Assembly: GCA_039545295.1 (NCBI GenBank)
Contig: BCIK01000024.1
Coordinates: 1-64,000, forward strand
DNA length: 64,000 nt
Direction of reading: 5' to 3'
Source: Udeniomyces pyricola
Lineage: Eukaryota > Basidiomycota > Tremellomycetes > Cystofilobasidiales > Mrakiaceae
The position numbers and the translations under genes are program-made. The notes under the pieces are model-generated. The model worked only from the letters and a program-made list of their open reading frames with translations. It did not search any database and was not told where the DNA came from. Shown piece after piece: positions 1 through 12,000 of the stretch. The first letter of the stretch is position 1; every line of letters starts with the position of its first letter.

Positions 1-24
1 AGAGAGAGAGAGAGAGAGAGAGAA
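1..24. repeat. (AG)n microsatellite
   Basis: The window opens in a perfect AG run that lies in the last visible intron of the CSC1-like gene. On the coding strand it is a CT-rich tract. Confidence 0.9.
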
Positions 25-3000
25 GAATAGACTCACCGATGCCGGATCGAAAGAGAGTCTCCTCTCCCTACTCGTCTTTTTCCCTTTCTGATCGCCTCCC
101 ATGCCACTGGCCGCCAACGACGATGGCCCACCTCGTCTTCCCTTCCCAAATCCACCTCCACTCGTCCCACTAGTATCCGACCTCCAAGGATTTCTCTCCA
201 AATCCTCACCCAGACTCCCATAGACCTTACCCCCGTCGGTCCGACTCGACTGATCTCTTCCCCTATTCAACATCGCTCCTTCCGCCCCTGGAGCACCGTA
301 CCTCTCCCCTTCTTTATCTGTTGAGCTCGTGCCCGATTGCTCGATCAGACCCGATGACGACGTCGTTCGCTTCGGCGCGATCGCTTTTCGGACTTTGGCG
401 ACGCGTCGTCGAAATGACAACACGACGGACGGATCGGGTCTAGGATATTGCTGTTGATGTGACTGGGAGAGCCGAGATGCACCCCGATGATTGTCTGTGG
501 CGTCTTTTTGCATCGATGAAGTACCTGGTGATGCGTCGTCGGTAGCACCGTAGTAGGACCCACCAGAGATGGCCGGAGTCGTCGTCGTCGTTGCTGTTGC
601 CGCCTCCGTCGCGGTCAAGGAGGAGGAGGAGGACAGAGGCATAGCTTGAGAAAGCAGAGAGTCCGAGGCTTTTTGGGGAAGCCATGGCGTGGGAAGAAGA
701 CCGGCTAGAGCAGGATGAGCGTATCTGCGGTGACATAGGTGATAAAGAGGAATGGATAGGGAGCGCATGTCAAGTTTCGTCGAAGGTCACAGAGCGAAAA
801 AAAAAAAAAAAAAAAAAAAGAAGAAGAAAAAGCAAGATTGGATTTGAGGGAGGGCTGACCTTCTACGACCGGTGTTAAGCACGCCTGGGCAAACAAAACA
901 GAGATGAGAAGGGGAGGGAGAGGGGGGGGGGAGGGGCAAGTACGTTGGTCAGCTCAGCTCTAGCAAAAAAAAAATCTCTGTTCCTACGACCCAAGACCGC
1001 CTCGAACATGCAAAGTATACGATCCGAAGCTGACCTGGGTAGTACCCAGACATGGGACCCTGCGAGTAATCCGTCCTTGCGTCGGCCGGAGCGACGTACA
1101 AGTCATCCTGGTTGATTGCATACCTCTGTCGATTCAGGTTCCTATGTCGGCAGAAAAACGATCACCCCATCGTGGAGGTTTGCTAAAATGTCAGACAGGG
1201 CATGCAAATTGTGTTTTTTTTTTTTTTTTTCTTGGCTGTTTCTTGATCATTTTTCCGGACCAAAGGGATGAGTAGGGAAACTTACGTTTCGGATCGAGAG
1301 ACACCGCGATCTTCTTCGCCAGGGACGCGCATGACGCTCTCGGCAGCTTCGCCCCGTTGGACTTCGGCGATGAGACTTAGGGAGACCTAATCAGAGAGAA
1401 AGAAAAGGAAGGAAGACAAAGAAAATAACAATGTGATCGTGACATGTGAGTTGTGATGAGCACCTCGAGCTGTAAAGGAACCCTAAGAAGCAAGACATAT
1501 GAAGCGAAGAAAAGGGCAGGGTATGGATATGATGAGACAGGTATACAAGACCTACGTTGTTGCAAAGCGGATCAAAGACCTTTGTGCACTGCCAGTTAAA
1601 GACGAGCGTTCCCACGATGAGCGGCACTATGAGGATCGAAATGTAAAACGCTTTTTGCAGCAAGAAAAGGCCCTGTTAAGAAAGATCAGAAATCGGACGT
1701 GTTGAAGGAATTATGCGAAAGAACAACCAGTTAGTCGATGCAAGGTGATGATAAATGCAAGGAGTAGAAGCAAAAAAAGGGTTGATGCATCGATGCTTAC
1801 GAGCATAAAGATTTGAAAGAGAGAGATGCCCAGAAGGAGTCTCGAAAACGTGATCTACATGACAGACAAAGCGTCAGCCTCAAAACTGGGAGTCAGACCC
1901 TGATGCCATCGATGGTTCCTTCATTGTCTGTGATCAAGAATAAACAAAACAAAGGAACTTCAAAACGTACCGGCCAAGCTTGGCCCGAGCTCTCGTACGG
2001 CTTATAGAAGATGAACAACAGTTTGTACTTGAATACGAGGTATGCCATCCCAAAGTAAATGGCGCCAAAGACAAGAATCAAAGGGGAGACAACCGAGTAG
2101 AGAAGGACGACCACAAAGACGAGGATGGCCTGCGGGTACACGGATCCATAGTTGAGCATTGGAGGAGCATTCAGTTCGGCAAAGTCTGGAAAGTGGCAAA
2201 ATTTAGAGTGGTTGGAATTGACAAAGATGGCGGGGTAAGAAGATGGCAAAATGAGAGAGCAGGCAGAACGGCAAGCAATACACGACATCAATCTGGATGG
2301 GACGCAAGAAGCACCAATTCAAGTCGGCCCACAAAGACAGCAAAAGAGAAACTTACCTCTGGGTGTCCTCGTATACAAAGCTCGATAGAATGCGACTGAC
2401 AAAATCGTCGGTACGTTAAGCAACTGGAACGGCATCGTGCCAATGCCTTGGAGCAGGACGAGCGACATAAAGAAATGTCTCGCAGGACCAGCCGAAAGCG
2501 ACTGGGCGATTCGTTGGGGCACTTTGATGGGTGTTCCGGCAAGCTCGAGGGCCTATGCACGGAAAAGGGATGTAGATAAAGGAGGAAATAGAACGTGTTG
2601 ATAGGCCATAGTCAGTGGAATTACGTACGCAAAGAGTAGTCAAACCATGTCAAACTTGGCTTCTACTCACCAGCTCCCAGTAGGTCGTAGTGAATGCAAA
2701 TACGAATACGGTCGAGATGAGCAAAAAGAGAAAGTATCTGCACACGTGAAAGAGAAACCCTTACGTCAGCTTCACACGCGCCAACCAATTTTCGAGAGCA
2801 GTCACCATGTAGTACCAACTTTTTCAGAAGCGAATACTCGATCCAACTCCGAGCTTGGAAACCTTGAGAATAGCTGAGACCTGCAAGGATCACAGACCAG
2901 AAGATGCGAAGAAATCCACAAAGACAGTGAGCAAAGACTTCCACCGGAAGCAGCGTGGACCGTCTTTCGATATGTTCACCTTCGAGTAAGAATGGAAGCA

Positions 3001-4881
3001 TGGCGTTAAAACCAATTAACGCCATCGAGGGCAGCGTGTTTTGGACGAAAGCCCTGTGAGTAAGATGGAAGGTCAGGCAGAAGACCTGGACGTCAGATAG
3101 ACTGAAGAAGTGACAATATCGCTCGGAACCGGCAAGATGGACCATACCGAGCTTGGGGAGACTTGTTGATGAGGCGAGCCAGCCAAGGCAGACCTCGCTT
3201 GATCTCTTGGTACGAAAGCAAACTGGCCAGGGCCGTGACGGGAGCTAGAGACCAAATGTGACAACCGATCAGGGTTGGTTCCTCCCCAATCATGATACCC
3301 TTCTGTCAATTTCACACCAACAGAAGACTTACCCGCCCAAAACAACAGCAGAAGCGTCATGACTACCATGATAACGACGTCCCGAATAGTTCGGTTGCGC
3401 TCCGATTTGCCGACATTTTGCCAGACAACGTCTCGAGGCTCAGGCGCCAGGACCGTTATGCATTGATCTGGTCGAGCGGCGTGTTGGGTTTGACAGGCGA
3501 TCTGAGCGTGCATCATGTTCTGATGAGGAAGTAGGCAAAGCATGTGGATGTACTTAACACGTGTGGAAGAGGGTACGTGAATAGACGACCATATCGAATG
3601 CAACATACCTCAAACGTCACAAACGCCGCTCCGGTCGCTCTGAACTTTCCATTGCGTCGCTTTCGCCGAACGGCCTCATCGGCCGCCTCAAATTCCTTGG
3701 TCCAATAGTCGATGGCGTCCGTCTTGGGTCGCCACAACGCCCAGCTGTTCCCACCAACTCGGACAAGCGGTCGCTTTCGCCCTGGAACGTCAAGGCTCTG
3801 CAGTCGCTCGTGGAGCGGAGTCGAAGAAGGAGACGCGTCGCGCGGCGTGGGAGTTTGAGACGAGGTCGAACGCGGAGGTGTATACGTGGGTACCGTCGAG
3901 GGGTTTCCAACGTACGCAGTCCAAGCCGCTTCGAGCTCAAGAAGAGCGGCCGTCCGCTTCTGAATCAACGTCGCGAGGGAGCCGATTTCTCGCACGACCG
4001 AAACACTCTCGACGTTCCATCCGAGCAGCTCAAAGTACTCGGCCAACGCACGATCACCTCGCAGGTGGTTGGGCAAATTCGAGAGAAGAACAGTCCGGGC
4101 TGAGATGGAATGGACGAGCTCTAGGGAAAACAGCTGGCGATTGCGAATAAATTGCTGAAAGTTGCGATAGGCGAAAAAAAGGGCGAGGAAGGTAAATACG
4201 TAGGTAAAAGTCAGGTGAAGCGAGAGCGATGTCGTCGGGTCTGTGAGGACGTCGAGGAACGATGGAAGCGTCGCGTTGCGCGAGCTATTGTGATGAGCTC
4301 CTTTGGAGGCATGACCGGTGGAGAGCAGAAGGTTGGCGAGATGAGGGTAGAGGTCGGTCGAGGAGGGGAAGAAGAGGTCGGTCGAATTGTCGGGGTCAGT
4401 CGAGTTGTCATCATCCGGTTGCGAATCGAGACTGCCGTAGACCTTGAGGTTATAAGGGGCCAGCACCAGGCTTGCGACGACGGCCGAGCTCGTAAAGAAC
4501 AAGAAACCCATCTTGAGGAACGAGAGCAGGACGGCGGCATCGAGACCGACGACTTGCAGGACTGTCAGGTCGGAGGTGCGTAACGTCGGGAGGATCCATC
4601 CAAAGAAGGAGCTCGAGTGAGCCTGAAGATGGGCTGCCGAGGGTGAGAAACCCTTAAGCTTGGTCCGCGGAGCATAGGCGAGGGTATAGCGCGTGCGAAG
4701 GTATGAAAAGGCGAGGATGGAGAATGTCCCGAGGAGGACGGCAATTGTCAGCTGGGTTTGGAGCCAGGGACCTTGCAGAGGGCCTGAGTGTTGGGTGGAT
4801 CAAGATCAGAAGAGCAAGATGTGGGTTGATATGTCAGCATACGTGGATCATCATCCAGGATTCAAGATCTGGCTGGGACAT
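1..4881 (-). CDS. CSC1/OSCA-type osmosensitive cation channel (3' end outside window)
   Basis: This is a plasma-membrane, calcium-permeable channel of the CSC1/OSCA (DUF221) family, read right to left through many exons. The large exon at about 3609..4751 holds the N-terminal membrane segments (VLLGTFSILAFSYLR, GFLFFTSSAVVASLVLAPYNL, LTFTYVFTFLALFFAYRNF) and the start of the cytosolic RNA-binding-like domain (ARTVLLSNLPNHLRGD). Later exons give EPRDVVWQNVG near 3430, the channel segments NTLPSMALIGFNAMLPFLLE near 3010, FLLISTVFVFAFTTTYWELV near 2700, YPQAILVFVVVLLYSVVSPL near 2110 and YKPYESSGQAWP near 1990, all hallmarks of the family. A Ser/Thr-rich tail is still open at about base 38, where a GT donor leads into an (AG)n intron, so the last exon lies outside. 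The ATG at 4881 with a 39 nt first exon ending at 4843 is the best start that keeps phase. An exon starting at 4783 would add an LQTQ segment typical of the family but does not join this ATG in phase, so the 5' end is tentative. Confidence 0.85.
797..819. repeat. Homopolymer A23 in an intron
   Basis: An uninterrupted run of 23 A on the plus strand, which is poly-T on the coding strand of the CSC1-like gene. It falls between its last visible exon and the preceding one. A similar 17 T run lies at 1214..1230, also in non-coding sequence of this gene. Confidence 0.85.
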
Positions 4882-6299
4882 CTGCTTCAAGCTCAAAGGA
4901 TCTCGAGAGGGGGAGTCGAGTCCTCGGTCCGCTGCGCGTCGCGGCGCGGGCTGCTGATGATGATGATCGTACGAGCGGCAAGATGATTGAGCGGTGAGGG
5001 ACGGTCGAGGGTAGACACGTGTGGTGGATGACGTGACTGGGATGTTTCTGTCGTTCTGTCGTAGTGATAAGATTGGAAAGAAATAACCAGGGGCCTTACG
5101 TGCTGAACGGTTCAAGGACCAGGGAGATTGAACAGTTGGAAGAGTAGAGAGATCGATCAGCGTATGTAAGTGTGGATGTGGATTGTGCGAGGAGGGAGGT
5201 GGACGTACAACCAGGTGGAAGACTGGAGCCCTGATTGATTGAGGGTTGGTACAGATGATGTGCCATGTGGTGGCTGAGTGATGATGGTGGCAATGGTGAG
5301 GATGATGATGGTCGAAGGGGACGAGGATATGGTAACACGGTGTGGAACCAGAATAGCTAGCATCCCATCATCCCATGGGATAAGAGTGGTGAGTATCTGA
5401 TGACGCCGCTCTGGATCAGTCGATGAATAATATGAACCATCCATATAATTATTTCATCCTCCATCCAATATTCATCATCATCATCACCATCATTTCCATC
5501 GACATTACCATCGACACCACTATCACCATCAACCATGGTCTCATCTGTTCTAGAGCTCATCTGCAATCACCCTCACGTCCGTCGATCAATCAGACCATCA
5601 TCCATCTCAAACGATTATATATATTAATGATCCTCTTCGCTCATCACCGATAGGACCTTGTCCACATGCACAATCAACCATCATCGATCCGCTGCGAAAG
5701 CATTAATTCAGCCTCACCCTTCGCGTGAGTCTCCGTCCAATCCCGCACGCCGGCTCTCGATGGGCGTGTCTCGACACGATACTTAATGAAACAGTACCGG
5801 CCAGACCATGATGAATTCGGCGGTGAACTTCGATCGCTCCGAACCCAACGGAAAGAGCAAAAGGTCCTCATGTGAGTGGGATGAAGAGGGAGTGGAAGGG
5901 AAAGGATGGGCTGGGGGATACTGCACGGATCGAGGTGGGTCAGACGATGCTGCGTTCTGGGATGTAAGATTGAAAGAAAGAAAAAGCCAAGGGGGGGGGG
6001 GGGGGCTGCGGGAGAGGAAGGGGAAACGTTTGAACAAGATCTCATGATGGTTGATGCACAAAGTCCACTCCAAAGAGAAGATGGACATCGGACTCAAACA
6101 AGACATGAATACAGCCAAGTGTCAGAGCAAAAGGATCGACCAAGGAACAAGGACAGAGAGAAAGCAAGAAGAAAAAAATGACCCTCCATCGTCGAGAACG
6201 TCGCTTTCTGGACAGACATGCCTGACACAACACACACACACACACACCCCTTCCCTTGCCTCAGATCCAGAGAAGTTATCCCTCATAGCTCCCTCATTT
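4882..6299. other. Intergenic region between CSC1-like 5' end and hydratase 3' end
   Basis: No supportable gene was found here. The stretch contains the promoter and leader of the CSC1-like gene, including a good donor context (CAC then GTAAGG on the minus strand near 5095) that suggests a leader intron. ATC/GAT-rich low-complexity DNA lies at 5420..5520, a run of 15 G at 5991..6005, and an (AC)n tract near 6228..6248. The open frames here are compositionally simple and overlap one another. Confidence 0.6.
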
Positions 6300-8217
6300 T
6301 TATTGGTTCGTGAACGCGGCTTTCCTCTTGTTTGCAAACGCCGCCATACCTGTATGAAAACATATACAAGATGTGGGTTGAATAAAGCGAAACCACCCAA
6401 TTTGTTACAAAGTGAGTGAGAACCGAAGATTCAAGGCCCGTCATAGGCAAGGAAAAAGTAAGAGAGAGATAAAAAGAAGAGATAAAAGAAAAAGAAAAAA
6501 AAAACGACCCGAGATCAACGACTTACCTTCCTTTTGGTCGGCCGTAGCGAACAAGCTCTGGAACAATCTCCTCTCGTACGCCAACCCTTGGGTCAACCCG
6601 ACGTCCTGACTGACGTTGACGGCCTCCTTCGCCGCGATCACAGCAAGCCGACCTTTGGCGGCGATCTCCTCGGCGACGGAGAGGGCTTCCGCAACGACGC
6701 CCGAGCCTTTGGTCGATGCATCGGCAGCGTCGGGCACGATGCGAGAGATGAGGCCGTGACTCTCCGCGAGGGTTGCCGGGAAGTTCTTGCCGGCTTCGGG
6801 AGTGGAACAGGAATTATTATATTTTTTTAAATAGAAAATAGGGACCCCAAGTACCATGAATTTTGAAAAACCAAGCAGGTGAGTAAGAAACCAAGTGAGG
6901 TACACCAACCACAAATTACATAACCCTCCGAGAACTCATTTGGAAAGAGAAAGAAAGAAGAGAAAGAAGGTCCAAGGCGCACTCAAGATGTACTCCATAG
7001 CGAGCGATTTTCCAAACGCCTTGATCAATCTGTACGAAGATCATCACAGGAGAACAGCACGTTCAGCCCAATTGTCGAATTTCGGACATTTGACTCCGAG
7101 ATCGAGATGACTACGACAGAGGAGGAGGAAGAGGTGAAGGGCGAGAAAGTGATGATTGCACCTTTGAGTACCTCCTGCGCCAGGGATGATGCCGAGGTTG
7201 ATCTCGGGTTGCCCGAACTAGTGATTCAAGATGGAATGGAGTATGGTCAACAAATTTCATGTGCTTGGGATATGACTGATGACCTAAAAAGTCCCTCCCT
7301 CCCCAGCTCAACTCCCCTGCGAATCACGTGATGCATGATGCAGAGCCCGGATATCTCCGTTCTTCCGATCGGACGTATTATCGCATTCCAAGGGCGATCA
7401 ACAGCATCAACCGCCATCACAAAGAAAGCGAACATACCACTGCTGTTGGAGATGCCAACAGGATGTCACACATCATTGCAAGTTCGCAACCCCCACCGAG
7501 ACAGAACCCATTGACGGCGCCGACAATGGGCTTGCGGAACGAGCTGACGTTGGACCAGGTTGAGAGAAAATCCGTTCGGTAACATTCGGCGACTAGGTTC
7601 GTTCGTTTATCCGTCCGTGCGTAGGTGAACAGAAAAGGAGAAACACCAATGAGAGATATGGGTGAGCCAGGCTGAGTGCGTCATGAGTTTGGGGCAAGCC
7701 CGAGGTCAGCGACAGGACTGACACTCCTTCGACTGCATCTCTTTGATGTCGGCTCCAGCTGCAAGATAGAACAGTGATTCAATGAGGAGCAATTATCAGC
7801 GTTGGTCTCTCATCCACCACTAAAGCAATCATATATCACCTTGAGGTAGCACAAAACTAGATGGGGGATCCCCTCACCAGCGAACGCCCGTTCTCCCGCA
7901 CCCGTCAAGACGACGGCCCCAATGGAATCATCCCGATCAATCCTCGCGAGTTCCTCGTTCAATCGCTGCATGAGGGGACTCGACAGTGCATTGAGTGCCT
8001 TGGGACGGTTCAATTTGAGAAGGGCAACCTTGCCAGATGACGAGAGGGATGAGAGGATGAGATCGTCGGCGCCGGCGTTGGGGGTAGTAGTGGCATCGGA
8101 TGACATGGTGCGAAACTGATGGAGAGCGGTTGACGTGGAGCAGACGACTTGACGGGAGGGTGCAAGGGTAGATGCGAGTAAGGATTGACGGAGTCGAGTG
8201 GAGAGGACGAACGACAT
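6300..8217 (-). CDS. Enoyl-CoA hydratase, mitochondrial type (crotonase family)
   Basis: It hydrates trans-2-enoyl-CoA to 3-hydroxyacyl-CoA in fatty acid (and possibly branched amino acid) oxidation. The start [17 protein letters not shown] is basic, Ser-rich and amphipathic, as expected of a mitochondrial presequence. A longer frame begins upstream but lacks such a signal. Exons carry in order [17 protein letters not shown] (8000s), [12 protein letters not shown] (about 7740), the oxyanion-hole and first catalytic Glu motif [20 protein letters not shown] (about 7500), the second catalytic Glu motif [19 protein letters not shown] (about 7200), [11 protein letters not shown] (about 7000), a C-terminal helical exon (6540..6800), and the last exon [16 protein letters not shown] ending at 6300. 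Both catalytic glutamates known from the rat enzyme are present. At least six introns are needed. Confidence 0.93.
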
Positions 8218-9065
8218 GGGGTGATGAGAGAGAGGAAGCTGGTGGGGCGAGAACTGTAGGCGGACGTCTGATGTCTGATTACGCTTAAGGAATGTGATGG
8301 GTAAGGCTGATGCGTTGATCTCGTGGGCGAACAGCAGCACAGGAGATGGGAATTAATCTATAATCAGGCCGGATCGCTCGAAACCGGGACCCCGTCTGCA
8401 TCATCGGCTACGTTCGACACCGGTCCGGTGATACCCGACATGCATATATCCATCTTCTTCTTCTAAACGGTCTCGTTGTCCAATTAAGAACTGATCCAAG
8501 ACAGGCTAGTCCATCTATAAGTATATAGTGTGTATCGTTCTATCCACTGCCTCAGTGTCAATCGGCTGATCATGGCTCTCGATGATCTGATGTACTCGAC
8601 GTCTGATAGCCATACGCTACTAAATCGAATAAGCACAGTCTGCTGCAGTAAGAAAAAGAAAAAAAAAGCGAAAGACAATGAACAAATTGATCTCTGATTC
8701 AAAAACCATGGTGAAGGAAAACAAACGACAATCGAATCGAAGCAGAAAAGCGCGCAACAAATTAATCTTGGAACGATAACGATGAAATTACCAGAAAAGA
8801 AAAGAAGGCGGGTGAAGTGAAGCTGTGGAATATGTTCAAGTGCCATCACAGTGTTGACAGTTTGACGGCATGGGAATTGTAGAGAAAGTTACGAAGACGT
8901 GAGGGAAGCAGAGGGAGTGACAAAGGGAGAGCGACAGAGCATAAAATAGAACGGGAGGGGTGTTCGGAGCGATACTGTAATAGTGTACGTGAGGTATGTG
9001 ATGGTTCAGAGGTATCAAAACGCATGAGAAAAATATATAACCCTCCACCCCCTCCCCCTTCATCC
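8218..9065. other. Spacer upstream of hydratase, downstream of DOCK gene
   Basis: It contains the promoter of the hydratase gene and the 3' untranslated part of the DOCK gene. A-rich tracts occur near 8650..8670. No convincing coding sequence or RNA gene was seen. Confidence 0.6.
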
Positions 9066-12000
9066 TCATGAGTTGGATTCTGTTGCCTTCCTCCTGACCG
9101 AATGGAACCTTCGAGCAATCATGGACCCTGTAGATTCCTTCCTTCTCAATCCGGACCCTTGTCCTCCATCACCACTACCAGTTCCACCATTGACACTACT
9201 GCTGCTGATACTACTGTTGCTGTTGGTCAACACTGCATCGTTATGCGTTCCTGTCCTGGTCCCCCTCCCTTTCCCTCCACCAACTGACCCAAACCTCTCA
9301 TCCGATTCTGTCGCCTCGCCACTCCTTCGAACTAGGGGCACACTGAGGGGGTACCCTCCATTGACATCGGTGGAGCTGGTTGCATTCCTAACGCTGCGTC
9401 CAGAGAAGATGGTTCCGATCGAAGGCCGAGGTTGAGCCTGCATGAGAGCACTCGACGAAGCAACTCCAGCCCTGTTCTTTCCACGGAGAAGACTGCTCTT
9501 ACTACTGTTGTTGCCCTCTTTTCCATCTCCTACGACTGGACCATCCTTTGGGCTCGACGGCGGACTGAGGAACAATCCTCGAGTGGTAGAGGATGAGGAA
9601 AACACCCGTCCACTGACGAAACTTCCCGTCGAGTTGCCTTCGACCCGCGGGCGGTTGAGCTCCAGACTCGGCCGGAAGAACGATGCCGATCGCGTCGTGG
9701 AAGTCGACGCCCGTGGTGGCTTGGGAGCAAACTTGGAGGTCGCCGTCGTCCCGCTACTGGAGGTGACAAAAGCAGCGGATGAGGTAAGAGAACCGTATTG
9801 AGTCGCAGTCGAGGTGTGGCGAAGAGAAGGTGGGGTCGGCAAGTCGATTCGATCGAGTTCTTCAGAGAAGTTTTTGCGGAAGACTAGTGCAGACGCAAGT
9901 TGCAAATGGAGAAGGTAATCACGAGAAGGGAGTCGGAAGAATTGTCAGCTCGGCTTTATCTTACGTTGTCTCGGATATGAAACCAACATAGGGGGACCAA
10001 GAGTAGCAAACAGAAGGAAAGACAAGGATGGAATGAGTGACGAACAATCTTCGAGGGATTCGTGAAATGGTAGCATCGACTCAGGGCATATTTGGTGGTG
10101 GAGATCAAGCGCGGAGTGAATTTGGATTGCCTTTTAGATTTCATGATTCAACGGCGACAATGGAAGGAAAGTGGCCAGAACCACCTAATCAGCCTCGAAA
10201 CGATATGTACGTACTTCACTGTATTCACATCAAGGTTCAGTGCAAGACGCTGATTACTAACCTGGTCATCAATGGCTTGCCGTAAGGCTGAGATAAGCAG
10301 GGTTTCTTGAGGGTGAAGGTGGGCGTATGCAGGTGAAAGGAAAGCAGTTCGATATGCAGGAATACCTAACATACGGACCAATTCACACGATATACGAAAA
10401 GATGAATCAGTACGATGCCGATTCTGAGGATGCGTACGAGAGCTTTGAATAGCTCGGAGCTGTTTCTTATTAAGACTCACCTCCGTTGAGCGGCGAGTCC
10501 ACAGCACTGTTGAGGATCATCGATAGCGAGTTGGTATTCAAATCTTCATCGCCAGCCTCAGCGGAAAGCCGGAATTTCTGTGCGGTTAACTAGGAAATGG
10601 AGTGATGAACAAACCAAGGGGGGAGGGTGGGGGGAGAGGAGGGAGATCCGTGTAAATGGACTATAGTGCTTATTGGATGGACACCCGCTCTCTCGATGAG
10701 TACGAGAGAACTTCACGAGAGATCAAGATGCATGAGCTCACTTTGATATCGAGAGTTTTGGCCTGGACATCCGTCAGAGCGTTTTGGATGGCTGATATCT
10801 CGACCACATGCGAGTGCATCACCTCGGACCGACGAAGGACTGTCGGGAAAGACTGTCAAGTTACCGCATAGAGTCGTCGTCAGCGATTACAAGATTCACA
10901 TGAGAAGATGGCGGCTGACTGCCTAGAGTAGCTTTGTCTTCTTCTTCATAGCGTTCTTTCTCTATCAAGGAGGAAACGAACCTCCTCAGTCGTCAAGAAG
11001 GTCTTTTGGATAATGACATCGGCAAGATTCCGGGGATCATTGGCTGCTCGGTTTGAATTGTCAAAAGATCGAGAGAAGGAGAATCGATTGACGTTACTAT
11101 AAAGAGAAGAATAGAGGAAAGGGGAGGAGGAGAATGCATTGTTGAGAAACGCTCGAAGCAGTACATCTTCATATCGGACCCAAGCCCAAAAGGCACCTAA
11201 AAATCAAACTCACTTGGACTCATGCCAGGCAAGGACCTCTCTCGAAACCTCTGGGTTAGTAAACACTCCCGAGGATGTCCGATCCGGCTCTGGGGTTACA
11301 GCGACGACGTGAATGATTCTCTCCTCGCGTGCCAATACGTCTGGCGGAAGGAGAGCCGTCTTGACGAAGAAGGCAGTCGGATGCTTGGCCAACAGTCGGT
11401 CCACGAAATCTCCAAGCTTTTCCCAATCAGAGCCTCGGTGGATAAACCGTCGGTTCCGGACAGCAGTGGGAAGATTGCCGTAGTAGGCTGGATGGAATGG
11501 ACATGAAGCAGCGTTCGGTCGAATCAAAGTGAGATGAACGTCAGCAGTGTTTTGCAAATTTGGATTAGGAGAGAGAGAAAAGAAAGAAAAAAAAAGAAAA
11601 CCAGAATTCACCGACGTAAAAGTATTGGGAAGCAGCTCGAGGTTCGGTGATGATGGAGCTCGACAGGCGCGATCGATGGGCCAAAAGCTCTGAAAGTCGC
11701 AAGCTTCAAATGTAAGGGACACAAGAGAACTACTTCCAGCTCAGCCTCATGAGTCAGGAGGGATTGTCCTCGTATGGACGATTCGCAAGCAGGATAAGCC
11801 TTACTAGTCATAGGTCTGGATTGCATGTTGTTCCTCCAACTCTTTGCACACTGCAATCCCAAGCTCGAACGCTCTCCCTCGGCCTAAGTGTCTCACACAC
11901 ATCCGCGAACGAGCAAGTAACATTTGTTAGCGCACACAACCAGAATTCTTTCGGAGGAAAAATGAGTAAAGAAAACCCCACGTACCATAGAAATCGAGCT

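Noticed and set aside
1..24. AG repeat at the window start considered as telomeric or satellite DNA
   Set aside because: The repeat is a simple dinucleotide located in an intron of an open gene; it does not resemble fungal telomere repeats.
4834..5115. Upstream extension of the CSC1-like gene through a continuous minus-strand frame
   Set aside because: The frame begins without an ATG, is His/Arg/Ser-rich and unlike the family; the ATG at 4881 inside it is preferred.
5423..5653. Ile/Thr-rich frame near 5.5 kb
   Set aside because: It is a translation of ATC/CAC-type low-complexity DNA and has no family resemblance.
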